Assembly: GCA_007674295.1 (NCBI GenBank)
Contig: CM017459.1
Location: 80,395 to 144,394, forward strand
Direction: 5' to 3'
DNA: 64,000 nt
Origin: Antonospora locustae
Taxonomy: Eukaryota > Microsporidia
Position numbers and translations under genes: made by a program. Every line of letters begins with the position of its first letter. Within the stretch, counting starts at the first letter, position 1. The notes under the pieces were generated by a model that saw only the letters and a program-made list of their open reading frames with translations, was not told the origin of the DNA and ran no database searches. Shown here one piece after another: positions 47,109-55,987 of this stretch.

Positions 47109-47358
47109 CGGTGGAGGGCTTGCGGTCAGACAAGTTGGCTTACATGTTCTCTATGTGCTCTTACGAGCGCATGTGGGGCATGGCACAGTGCCGACACACG
47201 AATGTATGCAGAAAAGCGCACCGTGCCTGAGAAGAAGGCTGCTGTGCACACCGGGGGGCGTGATGCGAAGTCGATGCGTGTCCTCAGAAAGGCAAAAAAC
47301 GTTAGAATACTGAAGTAGCTCTTGGGAAAACACTGCCCACGTGGGTGCGGTTTTTTTA

Positions 47359-47362
47359 CCCC
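47359..47362 (+). promoter_or_regulatory. CCCC start-proximal motif of uL2
   Basis: Three bases before the ATG at 47366, after a run of seven T. It decides the start. Confidence 0.65.
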
Positions 47363-47365
47363 GAG

Positions 47366-48109
47366 ATGTCAAAGGTGATCAGAAGGCTGAGACTTCTGAA
47401 GCCGCACCACAGACCAAAGGCTATGTGGAAGGTGGGCGAGACGCGGATTCCAGTGGTCAGCGAGACCATGCACGGTGTTGTTTCGGAGATTGTTCACGAG
47501 CGCGGAAAGGTGGCGCCCCTTGCAAAGATCAGAGTGGACACAGGCAAGTGTGTCCGGAGAGAGCTGCTTGTGGCTGTAGAGGGCAACTATGTTGGGCAGA
47601 AGGTTGAGATTGGAGACAGCGTGCCCGTTGCTGTTGGAAATGCGCTGAAGCTGAAGAACATTCCAGAGGGCACAGGTGTGTGCTCCGTAGAGAGGAGGCC
47701 GTACGACGGCGGAAAGATGGCAAAGAGCAGCGGTGCGTATGTCACAGTTGTCGGGCACAACAGAGACACAAACATCACAACAGTGCGGCTTCCAAGTGGC
47801 GAGAAGAGGTCAGTGTCGTCGGAATGCAGGGCGGTTGTCGGAGTGATTGCAGGGGGTGGTGTCAACGAGAAGCCGCTTCTCAAGGCGTCGCGCGCACACT
47901 ACCGTGCCAAGGCACGCGGGCTGTACTGGCCCACTGTGCGGGGTGTGGCGATGAACCCGGTTGACCATCCGCACGGCGGAGGCAACAAGCAGCACATCGG
48001 GCATCCGTCAACAATATCGAAGCACGCGCCCCCCGGCCAGAAGGTGGGGCTTGTTGCTGCGCGCAGAACCGGTCTGCGCCGTGGATCCAAGAAGGTACTG
48101 AATAAATGA
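47366..48109 (+). CDS. RPL8: 60S ribosomal protein uL2 (L8)
   Basis: Universal protein of the large ribosomal subunit near the peptidyl-transferase centre. Strong blocks: GAYVTVVGHNRDTN, VRLPSGEKRSVSSECRAVVG, RGVAMNPVDHPHGGGNKQH and GHPSTISKHAPPGQKVGLVA. It contains the conserved His of HPHGGG. 247 residues, near the normal 250-257. CCCC at 47359-47362 gives the start; a seven-codon extension is not needed. Codons are strongly G/C-ending, as expected for a highly expressed gene or from the GC-rich block in which it lies. Confidence 0.98.
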   Translation: MSKVIRRLRLLKPHHRPKAMWKVGETRIPVVSETMHGVVSEIVHERGKVAPLAKIRVDTGKCVRRELLVAVEGNYVGQKVEIGDSVPVAVGNALKLKNIPEGTGVCSVERRPYDGGKMAKSSGAYVTVVGHNRDTNITTVRLPSGEKRSVSSECRAVVGVIAGGGVNEKPLLKASRAHYRAKARGLYWPTVRGVAMNPVDHPHGGGNKQHIGHPSTISKHAPPGQKVGLVAARRTGLRRGSKKVLNK

Positions 48110-48158
48110 CACGTTGTGCCCTCTGCTTTTTTGCTGTGGCAAATGGCATGACAGGCCC

Positions 48159-48425
48159 ATGGACAACGACGAGGAGATGCATGATTTCCGTGCAAGGCTC
48201 AAGACACTGCAGCACGTTGCTGTGGAGATCATGGATGCCGTGGACGAGCAGAGCAGACACCTTGGTAGCAGCGAGACTGCTCTGAGACGCTCGCTCGGAC
48301 AGATCGGCCAGTCGCTGCGAAAAATGGGCCGTGCAGGCAGACGGAGGTTCAGTGCAAATGCGTACATGGTCCTTGCCGCGCTTTTTCTTGCATCTCTGCT
48401 CTACGTGCTCTTTGTTGTTTTCTAG
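48159..48425 (+). CDS. Bet1/Sft1-like Qc-SNARE, 88 aa
   Basis: Short tail-anchored protein. Residues 5-65 form one SNARE-type heptad helix (FRARLKTLQHVAVEIMDAV ... RRSLGQIGQSLRKM) with the central Gln in the layer-zero position region (VDEQSRHLG). It is followed by a basic patch and a single C-terminal membrane anchor (MVLAALFLASLLYVLFVVF). This matches Bet1 or Sft1, which act in ER-Golgi and intra-Golgi fusion. The ATG at 48159 follows CCC (48156-48158). It lies 49 bp downstream of uL2. Confidence 0.8.
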   Translation: MDNDEEMHDFRARLKTLQHVAVEIMDAVDEQSRHLGSSETALRRSLGQIGQSLRKMGRAGRRRFSANAYMVLAALFLASLLYVLFVVF

Positions 48426-48462
48426 ATAACAGGCAGCCTCTGTCGCTCGCACCCCTTGTCCG

Positions 48463-48987
48463 ATGAAGGTCAGGCTGAAGAACAAGGAGCATCTCTGTGC
48501 AGTATTTAGCGAGCTCAGAAGCAGAGTCGGGGCCATGTCGAACGAGGATGAGAGAGTCTTTGCCATGTTCAGGAGAATTGTGACGGAAAACGTTGAGTTC
48601 AGCGAGGGAGACGCAGAGGCACAAGCATATGCAGAGCAGGAGGAGGTGCGCGAGCAGAAGATGGTTGCTGTTGCGTTTCGGCGCATCGAGCTTGTCAGGG
48701 AGCTGTGCAGAGAGTACGAGGAGAGCTGCAGAGAGCTGCGCAGAGAGGTCGAATGCATTACAAAGGCGCTTGGGCAGGAGGACCTCTTCTCGCTGCGAGC
48801 AAGAGAGTGGGAGGGTCTTGCATATAGCAGCTTGGAGAGTCAGGTGCGTGCACTGGCAGAGCGCGCTCCAGAGACGCTGGAGCGCATGGGCAGGGCACGG
48901 CGCGTCCTTGAGGACGAGTCTCGCAAGAGCATTGGCGCGAATGCAGCTGCAGACAGCCCGCTCCGCATGTACTTTGATTTGAGATAG
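48463..48987 (+). CDS. Coiled-coil protein, 174 aa
   Basis: Nearly all helical and rich in Glu/Arg with heptads (RRIELVRELCREYEESCREL, RALAERAPETLERMGRARR), so a dimeric coiled coil is likely. It ends in a short hydrophobic patch (PLRMYFDLR). No membrane segment and no recognised family. CCCC at 48452-48455 precedes the ATG. It stands 37 bp downstream of the SNARE gene in the same direction and within the GC-rich block. Confidence 0.78.
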   Translation: MKVRLKNKEHLCAVFSELRSRVGAMSNEDERVFAMFRRIVTENVEFSEGDAEAQAYAEQEEVREQKMVAVAFRRIELVRELCREYEESCRELRREVECITKALGQEDLFSLRAREWEGLAYSSLESQVRALAERAPETLERMGRARRVLEDESRKSIGANAAADSPLRMYFDLR

Positions 48988-49015
48988 CGTTCATATTGGC
49001 ATCTTTGTTGGGGGC

Positions 49016-49978
49016 ATGGTGTTTCGGCTGTATCTTGCGCCGATGCTGGGTGTGACCACACCGCACTTCAGAAGACTCGTCCGTCTGACTGGGACCGGTG
49101 CAGTTCTGTTCACGGAGATGGTGGTCGCAGATGCAGTGCTGCACATGTCCAGAGACATGCTTCTTGAGCGTATAGGGCCCTTTGAGGCGGGCACGGTCGT
49201 GCAAATTGGGGGATCGTGCCCAGACAAGGTGGCGAATGCGGTCAGAGCCATTCAGAAGTTGCTTGGATTCACGGAGTTCAATCTGAATTGCGGGTGCCCG
49301 AGCACGCGAGTGCAGAGCGGGGGCTTTGGCGCTACGCTGATGCTCCGCCCGGACGTCGTTGCAGACATCGTCAACCGTGTCGAAACAGCATGCGGGGTAG
49401 TCCTCAGCCTCAAGATTCGACTGGGCGTCGACGAGCACGAAGACTACGAGTTTGTGCATGCATTTGTTAGACGCATTGTGGAAGCCACAAGCTGCACAAC
49501 GTTCTTTGTACATGCGCGAAAGTGCGTTCTGGGAGGACTTTCACCAGCAAGAAACAGAAAGGTGCCCGAACTTAGGTACGAATATGTGCACAGGCTTAAA
49601 CAGGACTTTCCCGAAAAACACTTTGTGCTGAATGGTGGAATTTGCAGCCCGGAACAACTTGCACAACGGGGATGCCTGGACGGCTTCATGATAGGAAGAG
49701 AGGCTGCCAGAGACGTCTTTGTGCTCAGAAAAATGGAGAACAAACTGGAGGGCGGCGAAGACACACAACAGGTGAAGACCAGCATCCGCGATCTTGCTGA
49801 AAGGTACGCAGCATTGTACAGCGGCAGCGAACGGGTCAGGAGCGTCCATGTTCTCCCGCTCATGGGTCTTGTGCGCTGTGCAAAAAACAGCAGAAGATGC
49901 AGACAAAAGCTTTCGTCGCTACCATTCAGAGGATGCACGTTTGAAGACTTACAGGAGGAGATTGCAGAATACATGTGA
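49016..49978 (+). CDS. tRNA-dihydrouridine synthase of the DusA type
   Basis: FMN enzyme that reduces uridine to dihydrouridine in tRNA. The N-terminus has APMLGVTTPHFRRLVRL and LFTEMV. The active site is FNLNCGCPSTRVQSGGFGA, with the catalytic Cys in GCPS. Later comes VHARKCVLGGLSPARNRKVP then LNGGI. The GLSP..NR..P string after HARK is characteristic of bacterial DusA and not of the eukaryotic Dus1-4 families. 320 residues, close to DusA (about 330). GGGGG (49010-49014) lies one base before the ATG, so the gene uses native promoter signals. Possible horizontal transfer. Confidence 0.93.
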   Translation: MVFRLYLAPMLGVTTPHFRRLVRLTGTGAVLFTEMVVADAVLHMSRDMLLERIGPFEAGTVVQIGGSCPDKVANAVRAIQKLLGFTEFNLNCGCPSTRVQSGGFGATLMLRPDVVADIVNRVETACGVVLSLKIRLGVDEHEDYEFVHAFVRRIVEATSCTTFFVHARKCVLGGLSPARNRKVPELRYEYVHRLKQDFPEKHFVLNGGICSPEQLAQRGCLDGFMIGREAARDVFVLRKMENKLEGGEDTQQVKTSIRDLAERYAALYSGSERVRSVHVLPLMGLVRCAKNSRRCRQKLSSLPFRGCTFEDLQEEIAEYM

Positions 49979-50481
49979 ACAGAGCATTATTCAATGTCAT
50001 CATCAGTGCACACACATGAATAGTACAGATGTCTTTTGTCTCAAACACATGCTTCTACTACTCTATATAGCATTTGAGCCACAGTCAGACTGTCGCCAGA
50101 AGTAGTAATACATACTGAGTCGCATGGTTATGTCTCTATGTGGAAGAGATCACAGGTAAAATCAGTGGTACAATAAAAACCTTCACCTTATTTTGTTCTG
50201 TTTACAAAGTTGTGAAACAACGTTACACTGTTTTAATCATTTTTGCTAATACAAATAACAGGCGATGCTCAATGAAACCACCCTGTGATCTGTATAGAGA
50301 GACTAGGCATCATGCAGGTGCAGAAAGGATGAGTAATATATCTCCATAAAAGCGCAAGGGTTTTATTCAACGAACTTCGCCAGTGCACGGTGCAGCAATG
50401 TTTAGTTTATAGAAACACAAATCATACTTTTATGAAATGCTGTAAAACTTAGTTAAGTATGTTCTTGCATTGCAGTTCTTG
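49979..50481. other. Non-coding interval of 0.5 kb
   Basis: AT-rich sequence between convergent genes (the DusA-type gene and the Cys-rich secreted protein). No supported gene, repeat or RNA was seen. Confidence 0.5.
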
Positions 50482-51252
50482 TCAGTTTAAAATTGTTGTG
50501 ACAGGGTTCTCGATTTCATCTGGAATAATAACATCCCAGTTCAAGTCATTGCAGGCAAATGTGTCGCAGCACCCATCCTTGCACGTAAGCACCTCACAGC
50601 ACTTTTCACCGCAGCATCCATCACGGCAGCCAAAGAGCTCAAGAATACCACACCAACCTTTCAGCGTACCTCCAGATGGAACCGGTGCAATTAAAGGGTT
50701 TTCTGCATCGGCGTTTTGCAAGTTTTCAATGGAGATGTCAGGGTTGTCAAGAACCAAGTTGTCCCCATAAAACGTAGCTGTGCAGTGGTCAGCAGCTATG
50801 TCGTGTGTGACAACACCGCCAACATCTTGCATGAATGCTTTGCTAGGAAGTCCGCTATCAACAGCCCCACCGCCTTGAATGACAGGCTCACAATCGCCAG
50901 TTTGTATATTGCCTGGCACTTCATTGCTAAGTTCAGAATAGTAGGCCCTGTTTTCATCTGCGCAATTGCTTTCTGGTACCATCAATTGATGTGTGCCATT
51001 ACTTGCGCCCAAGCCCTTGTTAAGCGCATAGGATGTTTCTGGATAGTTTGTGCTAAAGCTGTCTTCCGCACATACAACTTGGTAACCAGCAGAATGCGGG
51101 TTTCTGTTCATGCCATAGCAATCGCGGCTTAGGTGCACATGTGGCGAATGAACTTCAGCACTCACAGATTCATGTTTTTCGCTGATGTTACTTAACGAAC
51201 TTCTGACTGAACTTTCAATACACAGAGCAAGTAGTAAAGACCATCTATTCAT
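50482..51252 (-). CDS. Secreted Cys-rich protein, 256 aa
   Basis: Starts with a classic signal peptide (MNRWSLLLALCIESSVRSSLS). The middle is polar and Ser/Asn-rich. The C-terminal 60 residues hold a tight cluster of Cys pairs (CRDGCCGEKCCEVL, CKDGCCDTFAC), probably disulfide-bonded. No family is recognised; a spore-wall, polar-tube or exported protein is possible. CCCC at 51255-51258 precedes the ATG. The gene is divergent from the LRR-A gene with about 630 bp between them. A broken copy of its C-terminal part is found near 63300-63445, again beside an LRR-A gene. Confidence 0.8.
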   Translation of the reverse strand: MNRWSLLLALCIESSVRSSLSNISEKHESVSAEVHSPHVHLSRDCYGMNRNPHSAGYQVVCAEDSFSTNYPETSYALNKGLGASNGTHQLMVPESNCADENRAYYSELSNEVPGNIQTGDCEPVIQGGGAVDSGLPSKAFMQDVGGVVTHDIAADHCTATFYGDNLVLDNPDISIENLQNADAENPLIAPVPSGGTLKGWCGILELFGCRDGCCGEKCCEVLTCKDGCCDTFACNDLNWDVIIPDEIENPVTTILN

Positions 51253-51886
51253 GCGGGGTCTTTCGTTTTTTGTCTTTTTATGTGCGAAAGTGACGTCTTG
51301 TCTTTTAAAGTGTTATTTGAATGTGTTGTAAATGGAGTAGGAGAAGACAGTGACATTGGGCCATGTCCTTGCAGCAGAGTCCACAGAACGAGACAGCTTT
51401 CGACACAACCAGATGCAGTGTCTCTGCTGTGGACACAGACAATTCATCTGGTGCATTTGCATGTAGCATTCGCTGTCTGGGCAGAGATGCGAATCTTCAG
51501 AGTTGTTGCGGTTTGGGCACGCCGAGACGGTGAACAGAGCGTTGCGGAGAGCGAGGTGTAGTAGGCTGGCAAGGTCAAGACATCTGATCTTTGAGGACAG
51601 ACACACGTTGTACACGGTCTAGACTGCAGCATATGCAGAGTACACGGTAGAGACACGAGCCGCGACACGTTGCAACAGCACTATAACATTTCCAAACTGG
51701 AGAACCATCTCAAGGCATCACAGGGTCACAGCCCACACTGTGCCGTTGCACTAGAGCTCGCGGTGGTTTGTTTTTCGGCACCAGAGGACTTTCTTTTCCT
51801 TGACACAAGACAGCGGATCTGTCATCAGATGTCAATTCTATACGTTTCTGTCATGACAAGTAATCAAGAGAACGAAATATATACCC
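51253..51886. promoter_or_regulatory. Divergent upstream region, partly duplicated at 63455-63791
   Basis: Intergenic sequence between the Cys-rich gene (minus) and LRR-A (plus). The right half, from about 51575 to the LRR-A start, recurs at about 63455-63791 with few changes, including the strings gtttgtttttcgg.accagaggactttctt and tgtcaattctatacgtttctgtcatgac. It ends with the CCC (51884-51886) that touches the ATG. No gene is seen in it. Confidence 0.6.
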
Positions 51887-54586
51887 ATGATCAGAAATGC
51901 AGCATGTGTTGCACTTGCACTGGTGCAAATACTTGAAGTGGCAGGAACAAGGCTTGACTACAGAGGAAGATGGCTTCGAGAGATACCAAGAGAGGTGTTT
52001 GAAGCCAAGGACTTGGAGGAGCTTGATCTCAGTGGCAACTGGCTGACAGAACTTCCGGAAGAAATAGGACGTCTGAAGAGACTGAAAGTGCTTGATATTA
52101 GTTATAACGAACTGACAGAACTTCCAGAGGAAATTGGAAATCTGTCGATGCTGAAGAAGCTTGATATTAGTCATAACGAACTGACAGAACTTCCGGAGGA
52201 AATTGGAAATCTGTCGATGCTGCAGGAGCTTTATCTTAATAACAACCGGCTAACAGCACTTCCAGAGACAATAGGACGTCTGGAGAGGCTGCAAATGCTT
52301 TTTCTTCATAGCAACCGGCTAACAGCACTTCCAGAGACAATAGGACGTCTGGAGAGGCTGCAAATGCTTTTTCTTCATAGCAACCGGCTAACAGCACTTC
52401 CAGAGACAATAGGACGTCTGGAGAGGCTGCAGAAGCTTCGTCTTAATAGCAACCAGCTGACAGCACTTCCCGAGACAATAGGACGTCTGGAGATGCTGCA
52501 GAAGCTTTGTCTTGATGATAACCAACTGACAACACTTCCAGAGAGCATGGGAGATCTGCCAATGCTGCAAATGTTTTATCTTAATAACAACCAGCTGACA
52601 GCACTTCCAGAGACAATAGGAGATCTGTCGATGTTGCAAGTGCTTAGTCTTACTAGCAACCGGCTGACAGCACTTCCAGAGACAATAGGACGTCTGGAGA
52701 TGCTGCAGAAGCTTTGTCTTGATAACAACCAGCTGACAGTATTTCCGGAGGCAATAGGACGTCTGGAGATGCTGAAAGACCTTCGTCTTGATGATAACCA
52801 GCTAACAGCACTTCCCGAGACAATAGGACATCTGGAGATGCTGCAAATGCTTTATCTTAGTGGCAACCAGCTGACAGCACTTCCCGAGACAATAGGACGT
52901 CTGGTGAGGTTGAAAGACCTTCGTCTTGATAACAACCAGCTGACAGCACTTCCCGAGACAATAGGACGTCTGGTGAGGTTGAAAGACCTTCGTCTTGATA
53001 ACAACCAGCTGACAACACTTCCAGAGACAATAGGACGTCTGGTGAGGTTGAAAGACCTTCGTCTTGATAACAACCAGCTGACAACACTTCCAGAGGCAGT
53101 AGGACGTCTGGTGAGGCTGAAAGACCTTCGTCTTGATAACAACCAGCTGACAGCACTTCCAGAGACAATAGGACGTTTGGTGAGGCTGCAAATGTTTTAT
53201 CTTAATAGCAATCAGCTGACAGCACTTCCAGAGGCAATAGGACGTCTGGTGAGTCTGCAGGAGCTTTGTCTTGATAACAACCAGCTGACAGTACTTCCAG
53301 TGACAATAGGACGTCTGGAGATGCTGCAAATACTTTATCTTAGATGCAACCAGCTGACAGCACTTCCAGTGACAACAGGACGTCTGGTGAGGTTGAAAGA
53401 CATTCGTCTTGATAACAACCAGCTGACAGCACTTCCAGTGACAATAGGATATCTGGAAAGGCTGCAAATGTTTTACCTTAGGTATAATCAACTCACTTCG
53501 CTCCCGCACACAATGGCAGGTCTTCCAAGAATCACGATGCTCGATCTCAGAAACAATCCCCTTGTAGAGCGCGGTGAGGGCGATACTCTTGGGTGGCGGG
53601 ATCTTCGTGAGCGGCTCGGAGACAGAGTCGTTCTCTCTCAGAACGAACTTGCAGGCCCAGTCACGGTGATCAACGAGGACGACGTGTACAGAAGACTCAG
53701 AGAGGACACTCTCCACTGGAACATAGAGAGACTCCGGCACATCGTCGTCGACAGCGTCTCACCCCCCACACTCAGTGCACACGACCTTCTTGCCATCTGG
53801 ACACAAAGACTAGCCGAACACGCACCGCCCACCACCGACGGAAGAGACATGGCAAGCTACATCAAGACCGTCTACGGCATAGACAAAAATGCATTTCAAG
53901 GATGGAAAATGTACACAAAGTTTCTTGCAGAAACACAGGCCCTGCTCGAGGCAGTGCTGGTCAGGCTGAGAGACTGCACAGAGAATGCACGGGCGTATGT
54001 GCCCGAGTTGTGCGAGGCCCTGCGGTGGTGTCCTGACAGGCAGAAGGCGTGTCTTGCCATGGTGCATCGAGCACTGTACGGGGGAGAGGACAGGGGCACG
54101 TTTGAGTCGTTTGTGGAGCAGAGAGTGGGAGAGCTGAAGAGCATTGTTCTGGACGTTGTGGTGATGCCGGGACAGGCCACACAGAACGTGCACGTGCTAA
54201 ACACGTGGCGACACATACTACGAGACAGGCTGGGCATACGCACGGAGTACGAGTCGCGAATGGGCACGTTCAATCAGGACATTTACGGGGGCAGTGTGGG
54301 TAATGTGCTGGATGTGTTTTACAGAAAGTTCACGCCGTTGTACGTGATACGGAAGCTGGGCGAGGAGATCAACGAGAGCGAGAAATGGCTGGTGGAGGCA
54401 GGGGCGTATCTGAGCGGAAGGCTGGACAAAGAGGAGTATGCAAGAAGGGTGTTTGAGTATGCGGAAGAGGAAGACATCGAGTACATGAACCCAAAGAGAA
54501 TCAGCGAGAAGGGCGTCGAGGACATTCTGGTGGACATGGGCATTCTGGTGCGGGGGAGAAAGAGAGAAAAGGAGAGCACAGAATAA
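51887..54586 (+). CDS. LRR-A: secreted leucine-rich-repeat protein with large C-terminal domain, 899 aa
   Basis: Signal peptide (MIRNAACVALALVQILEVAG), an N-terminal cap, then 22 repeats of exactly 23 residues (residues 56-561) of the LPETIGRL..L..L.L..NQLTA type, as in Shoc2/plant Ras-group LRRs and in bacterial effectors. Residues 562-899 form a helical domain I do not recognise. It contains Cys715-Pro-Asp-Arg and GGEDRGTFESFVEQR, and ends in a charged stretch. Repeats are nearly identical at DNA level, so copy number probably changes by unequal crossing-over. CCC touches the ATG. Other, broken copies lie at 59561-59855 and 63792-64000. A role on or in the host cell is inferred from the signal peptide and gene amplification. 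Confidence 0.9.
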   Translation: MIRNAACVALALVQILEVAGTRLDYRGRWLREIPREVFEAKDLEELDLSGNWLTELPEEIGRLKRLKVLDISYNELTELPEEIGNLSMLKKLDISHNELTELPEEIGNLSMLQELYLNNNRLTALPETIGRLERLQMLFLHSNRLTALPETIGRLERLQMLFLHSNRLTALPETIGRLERLQKLRLNSNQLTALPETIGRLEMLQKLCLDDNQLTTLPESMGDLPMLQMFYLNNNQLTALPETIGDLSMLQVLSLTSNRLTALPETIGRLEMLQKLCLDNNQLTVFPEAIGRLEMLKDLRLDDNQLTALPETIGHLEMLQMLYLSGNQLTALPETIGRLVRLKDLRLDNNQLTALPETIGRLVRLKDLRLDNNQLTTLPETIGRLVRLKDLRLDNNQLTTLPEAVGRLVRLKDLRLDNNQLTALPETIGRLVRLQMFYLNSNQLTALPEAIGRLVSLQELCLDNNQLTVLPVTIGRLEMLQILYLRCNQLTALPVTTGRLVRLKDIRLDNNQLTALPVTIGYLERLQMFYLRYNQLTSLPHTMAGLPRITMLDLRNNPLVERGEGDTLGWRDLRERLGDRVVLSQNELAGPVTVINEDDVYRRLREDTLHWNIERLRHIVVDSVSPPTLSAHDLLAIWTQRLAEHAPPTTDGRDMASYIKTVYGIDKNAFQGWKMYTKFLAETQALLEAVLVRLRDCTENARAYVPELCEALRWCPDRQKACLAMVHRALYGGEDRGTFESFVEQRVGELKSIVLDVVVMPGQATQNVHVLNTWRHILRDRLGIRTEYESRMGTFNQDIYGGSVGNVLDVFYRKFTPLYVIRKLGEEINESEKWLVEAGAYLSGRLDKEEYARRVFEYAEEEDIEYMNPKRISEKGVEDILVDMGILVRGRKREKESTE
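52052..53569 (+). repeat. Tandem 69-bp repeats, 22 units, coding for LRRs of LRR-A
   Basis: Units such as cagcacttccagagacaata follow every 69 bp. Several neighbours are identical or differ by a few bases (for example units at about 52260 and 52329, and those at 52880-53090), pointing to recent tandem expansion in frame. Confidence 0.9.
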
Positions 54587-54880
54587 GCGGAGGTCAAGAG
54601 ACGGTCAGGAGCAGAGACCAGCAGGGAGGGTAGGCATACGAGAAAGAAGGAAGCACAAGAACACCGTGCGACATGGAGACAAACAAATAAAGGACTTTCT
54701 ACATCCATCACATTCTAGCACGAGTCTTCATTACACACTCGGTCAGTCTGCGTCCAAAAGAGAGACAGACTGCTAGGTGCATCATCGAGTCTGCGGAGAT
54801 GTGTGCACGAATGAAGTGACAGGACACAACGATAGAATGACAGCACCATCACCACATTTACAGACAATAAAAAACAGCCT
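54587..54880. other. Spacer between LRR-A and LRR-B, duplicated downstream
   Basis: About 290 bp without a gene. From about 54687 (aaataaaggactttctacat) it is repeated at 59859-60015 (aaataaaggtctttctacat and following), so LRR-A 3' end, spacer and LRR-B were duplicated together. The aataaa may serve as a polyadenylation signal. Confidence 0.6.
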
Positions 54881-55987
54881 ATGTATCTGCAGAGAATGGT
54901 GTGCATGGGAATGCATGTGCTGTGTTGTCTTGGCACACAGGACATCAACATGCGCCCAGACGAGAGTGCACTCACTGTGCACCTCTCCAACAAGCGTGCA
55001 GTCAAGTTTATGGACGAGAAGAGAAATGTGATCGCGAATAAAACATACAGAGTCGACATGTGTTTTCAGTGGGACAGAGATGCATTTGACAGGGCAGTGG
55101 ATATGCTTGGAAAAGAACAGGGCCACGTCGGTGTAGAGGATGTGGATGCGATTCTGAGAGCAATGGCCAGTCTGAGAACAGACACAGAGAGTGCACACAT
55201 GGACGGTTCAAGGGACATAGTGAAGATTCTGTGGGACAGATACACGTTTGGCAAGGCAGTCCAAACGCATGGAGAGCAACTGCAGAGCAAGGTCGATGCC
55301 GAGGAGGTGGAGGCGGTTCTGCATGCAATGGCATACCTAAGCACAGGGAAAGTCGACATAGTGTATGTGTCTGGCTACATGGAGGCAGTAGCGAAGTTTA
55401 GCAGTGGGAGTTACGAGATCAGATGCGACGCAGAGATTTTTGAGAAGGCATGCAACATACTGGTCGAAAAGGAGCAGGAGAAAGTGGATGCAGATGACAT
55501 GGTGGAGATTCTGCATCTGATGGATTATCTGCTCATACAAGAGGAGTGGGAGTGGGCATGCTATGACAAGCTGGCAAGAAAAACAAAGGAAGACAACAAA
55601 GAGGCTGTAGTAGAATACACTGAGATGCTCAAAGAAAAAGTGAATGCGAAGTGCATAAAGATACAGAACTTCTCGTTGTACACACAACACCTTCTGAGAC
55701 TGTATGCAGAGGAGCACGGAATGAGATTGACAGTGGACGAGGAGAAAAAGACACTCGATCTTCGGTGCAGTCATAGCAAGAAAGATCGAAGAGAGAACAG
55801 GACAGAAGACTGGACACTGAGAGTGGAGATGAGCGAGGAGTACAGAGGACAGAGAGAAGTGCAGCGACTGGCAGTGGTGCTGATGGAGGTGATGGACATG
55901 ACAGTGGAGGTGGACATAGAGGAATGGAAGCCAGAAGACAGAGGAATGCTGGAGAGAATAGCATCAAGGGAAAGAAGACAGAGCTGA
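54881..55987 (+). CDS. LRR-B copy 1, N-terminal part before frameshift
   Basis: 368 codons that align from end to end with the N-terminal part of the copy at 60016. It begins with a weak signal-like segment (VCMGMHVLCCLG). Three related blocks of about 65 residues follow, each ending in a helix of the type EEVEAVLHAMAYL. The last continues LLIQEEWEWACYDKLARK, resembling the end of BTB/Skp1 folds. Then comes FSLYTQHLLRLYAEEHGM and a charged region. Compared with copy 2 a base is missing near 55965, so the frame ends early and the LRR part lies in another frame. The promoter tract is also altered (gcct in place of gccc before the ATG). Confidence 0.65.
   Translation: MYLQRMVCMGMHVLCCLGTQDINMRPDESALTVHLSNKRAVKFMDEKRNVIANKTYRVDMCFQWDRDAFDRAVDMLGKEQGHVGVEDVDAILRAMASLRTDTESAHMDGSRDIVKILWDRYTFGKAVQTHGEQLQSKVDAEEVEAVLHAMAYLSTGKVDIVYVSGYMEAVAKFSSGSYEIRCDAEIFEKACNILVEKEQEKVDADDMVEILHLMDYLLIQEEWEWACYDKLARKTKEDNKEAVVEYTEMLKEKVNAKCIKIQNFSLYTQHLLRLYAEEHGMRLTVDEEKKTLDLRCSHSKKDRRENRTEDWTLRVEMSEEYRGQREVQRLAVVLMEVMDMTVEVDIEEWKPEDRGMLERIASRERRQS

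Noticed and set aside
47208..47318. Plus-strand 38-codon basic ORF (ends RKAKNVRILK) between the RRM and uL2 genes, with ribosomal-protein-like texture
   Set aside because: No CCC/GGG motif before its ATG, no family match I can defend, and no splice signals that would add an upstream exon.
52802..53740. Long antisense ORF (312 codons) inside LRR-A with repeated Lys/Gln/Cys-rich units
   Set aside because: It mirrors the 69-bp repeats on the opposite strand; open only because the repeat lacks stops in that frame. No start motif.
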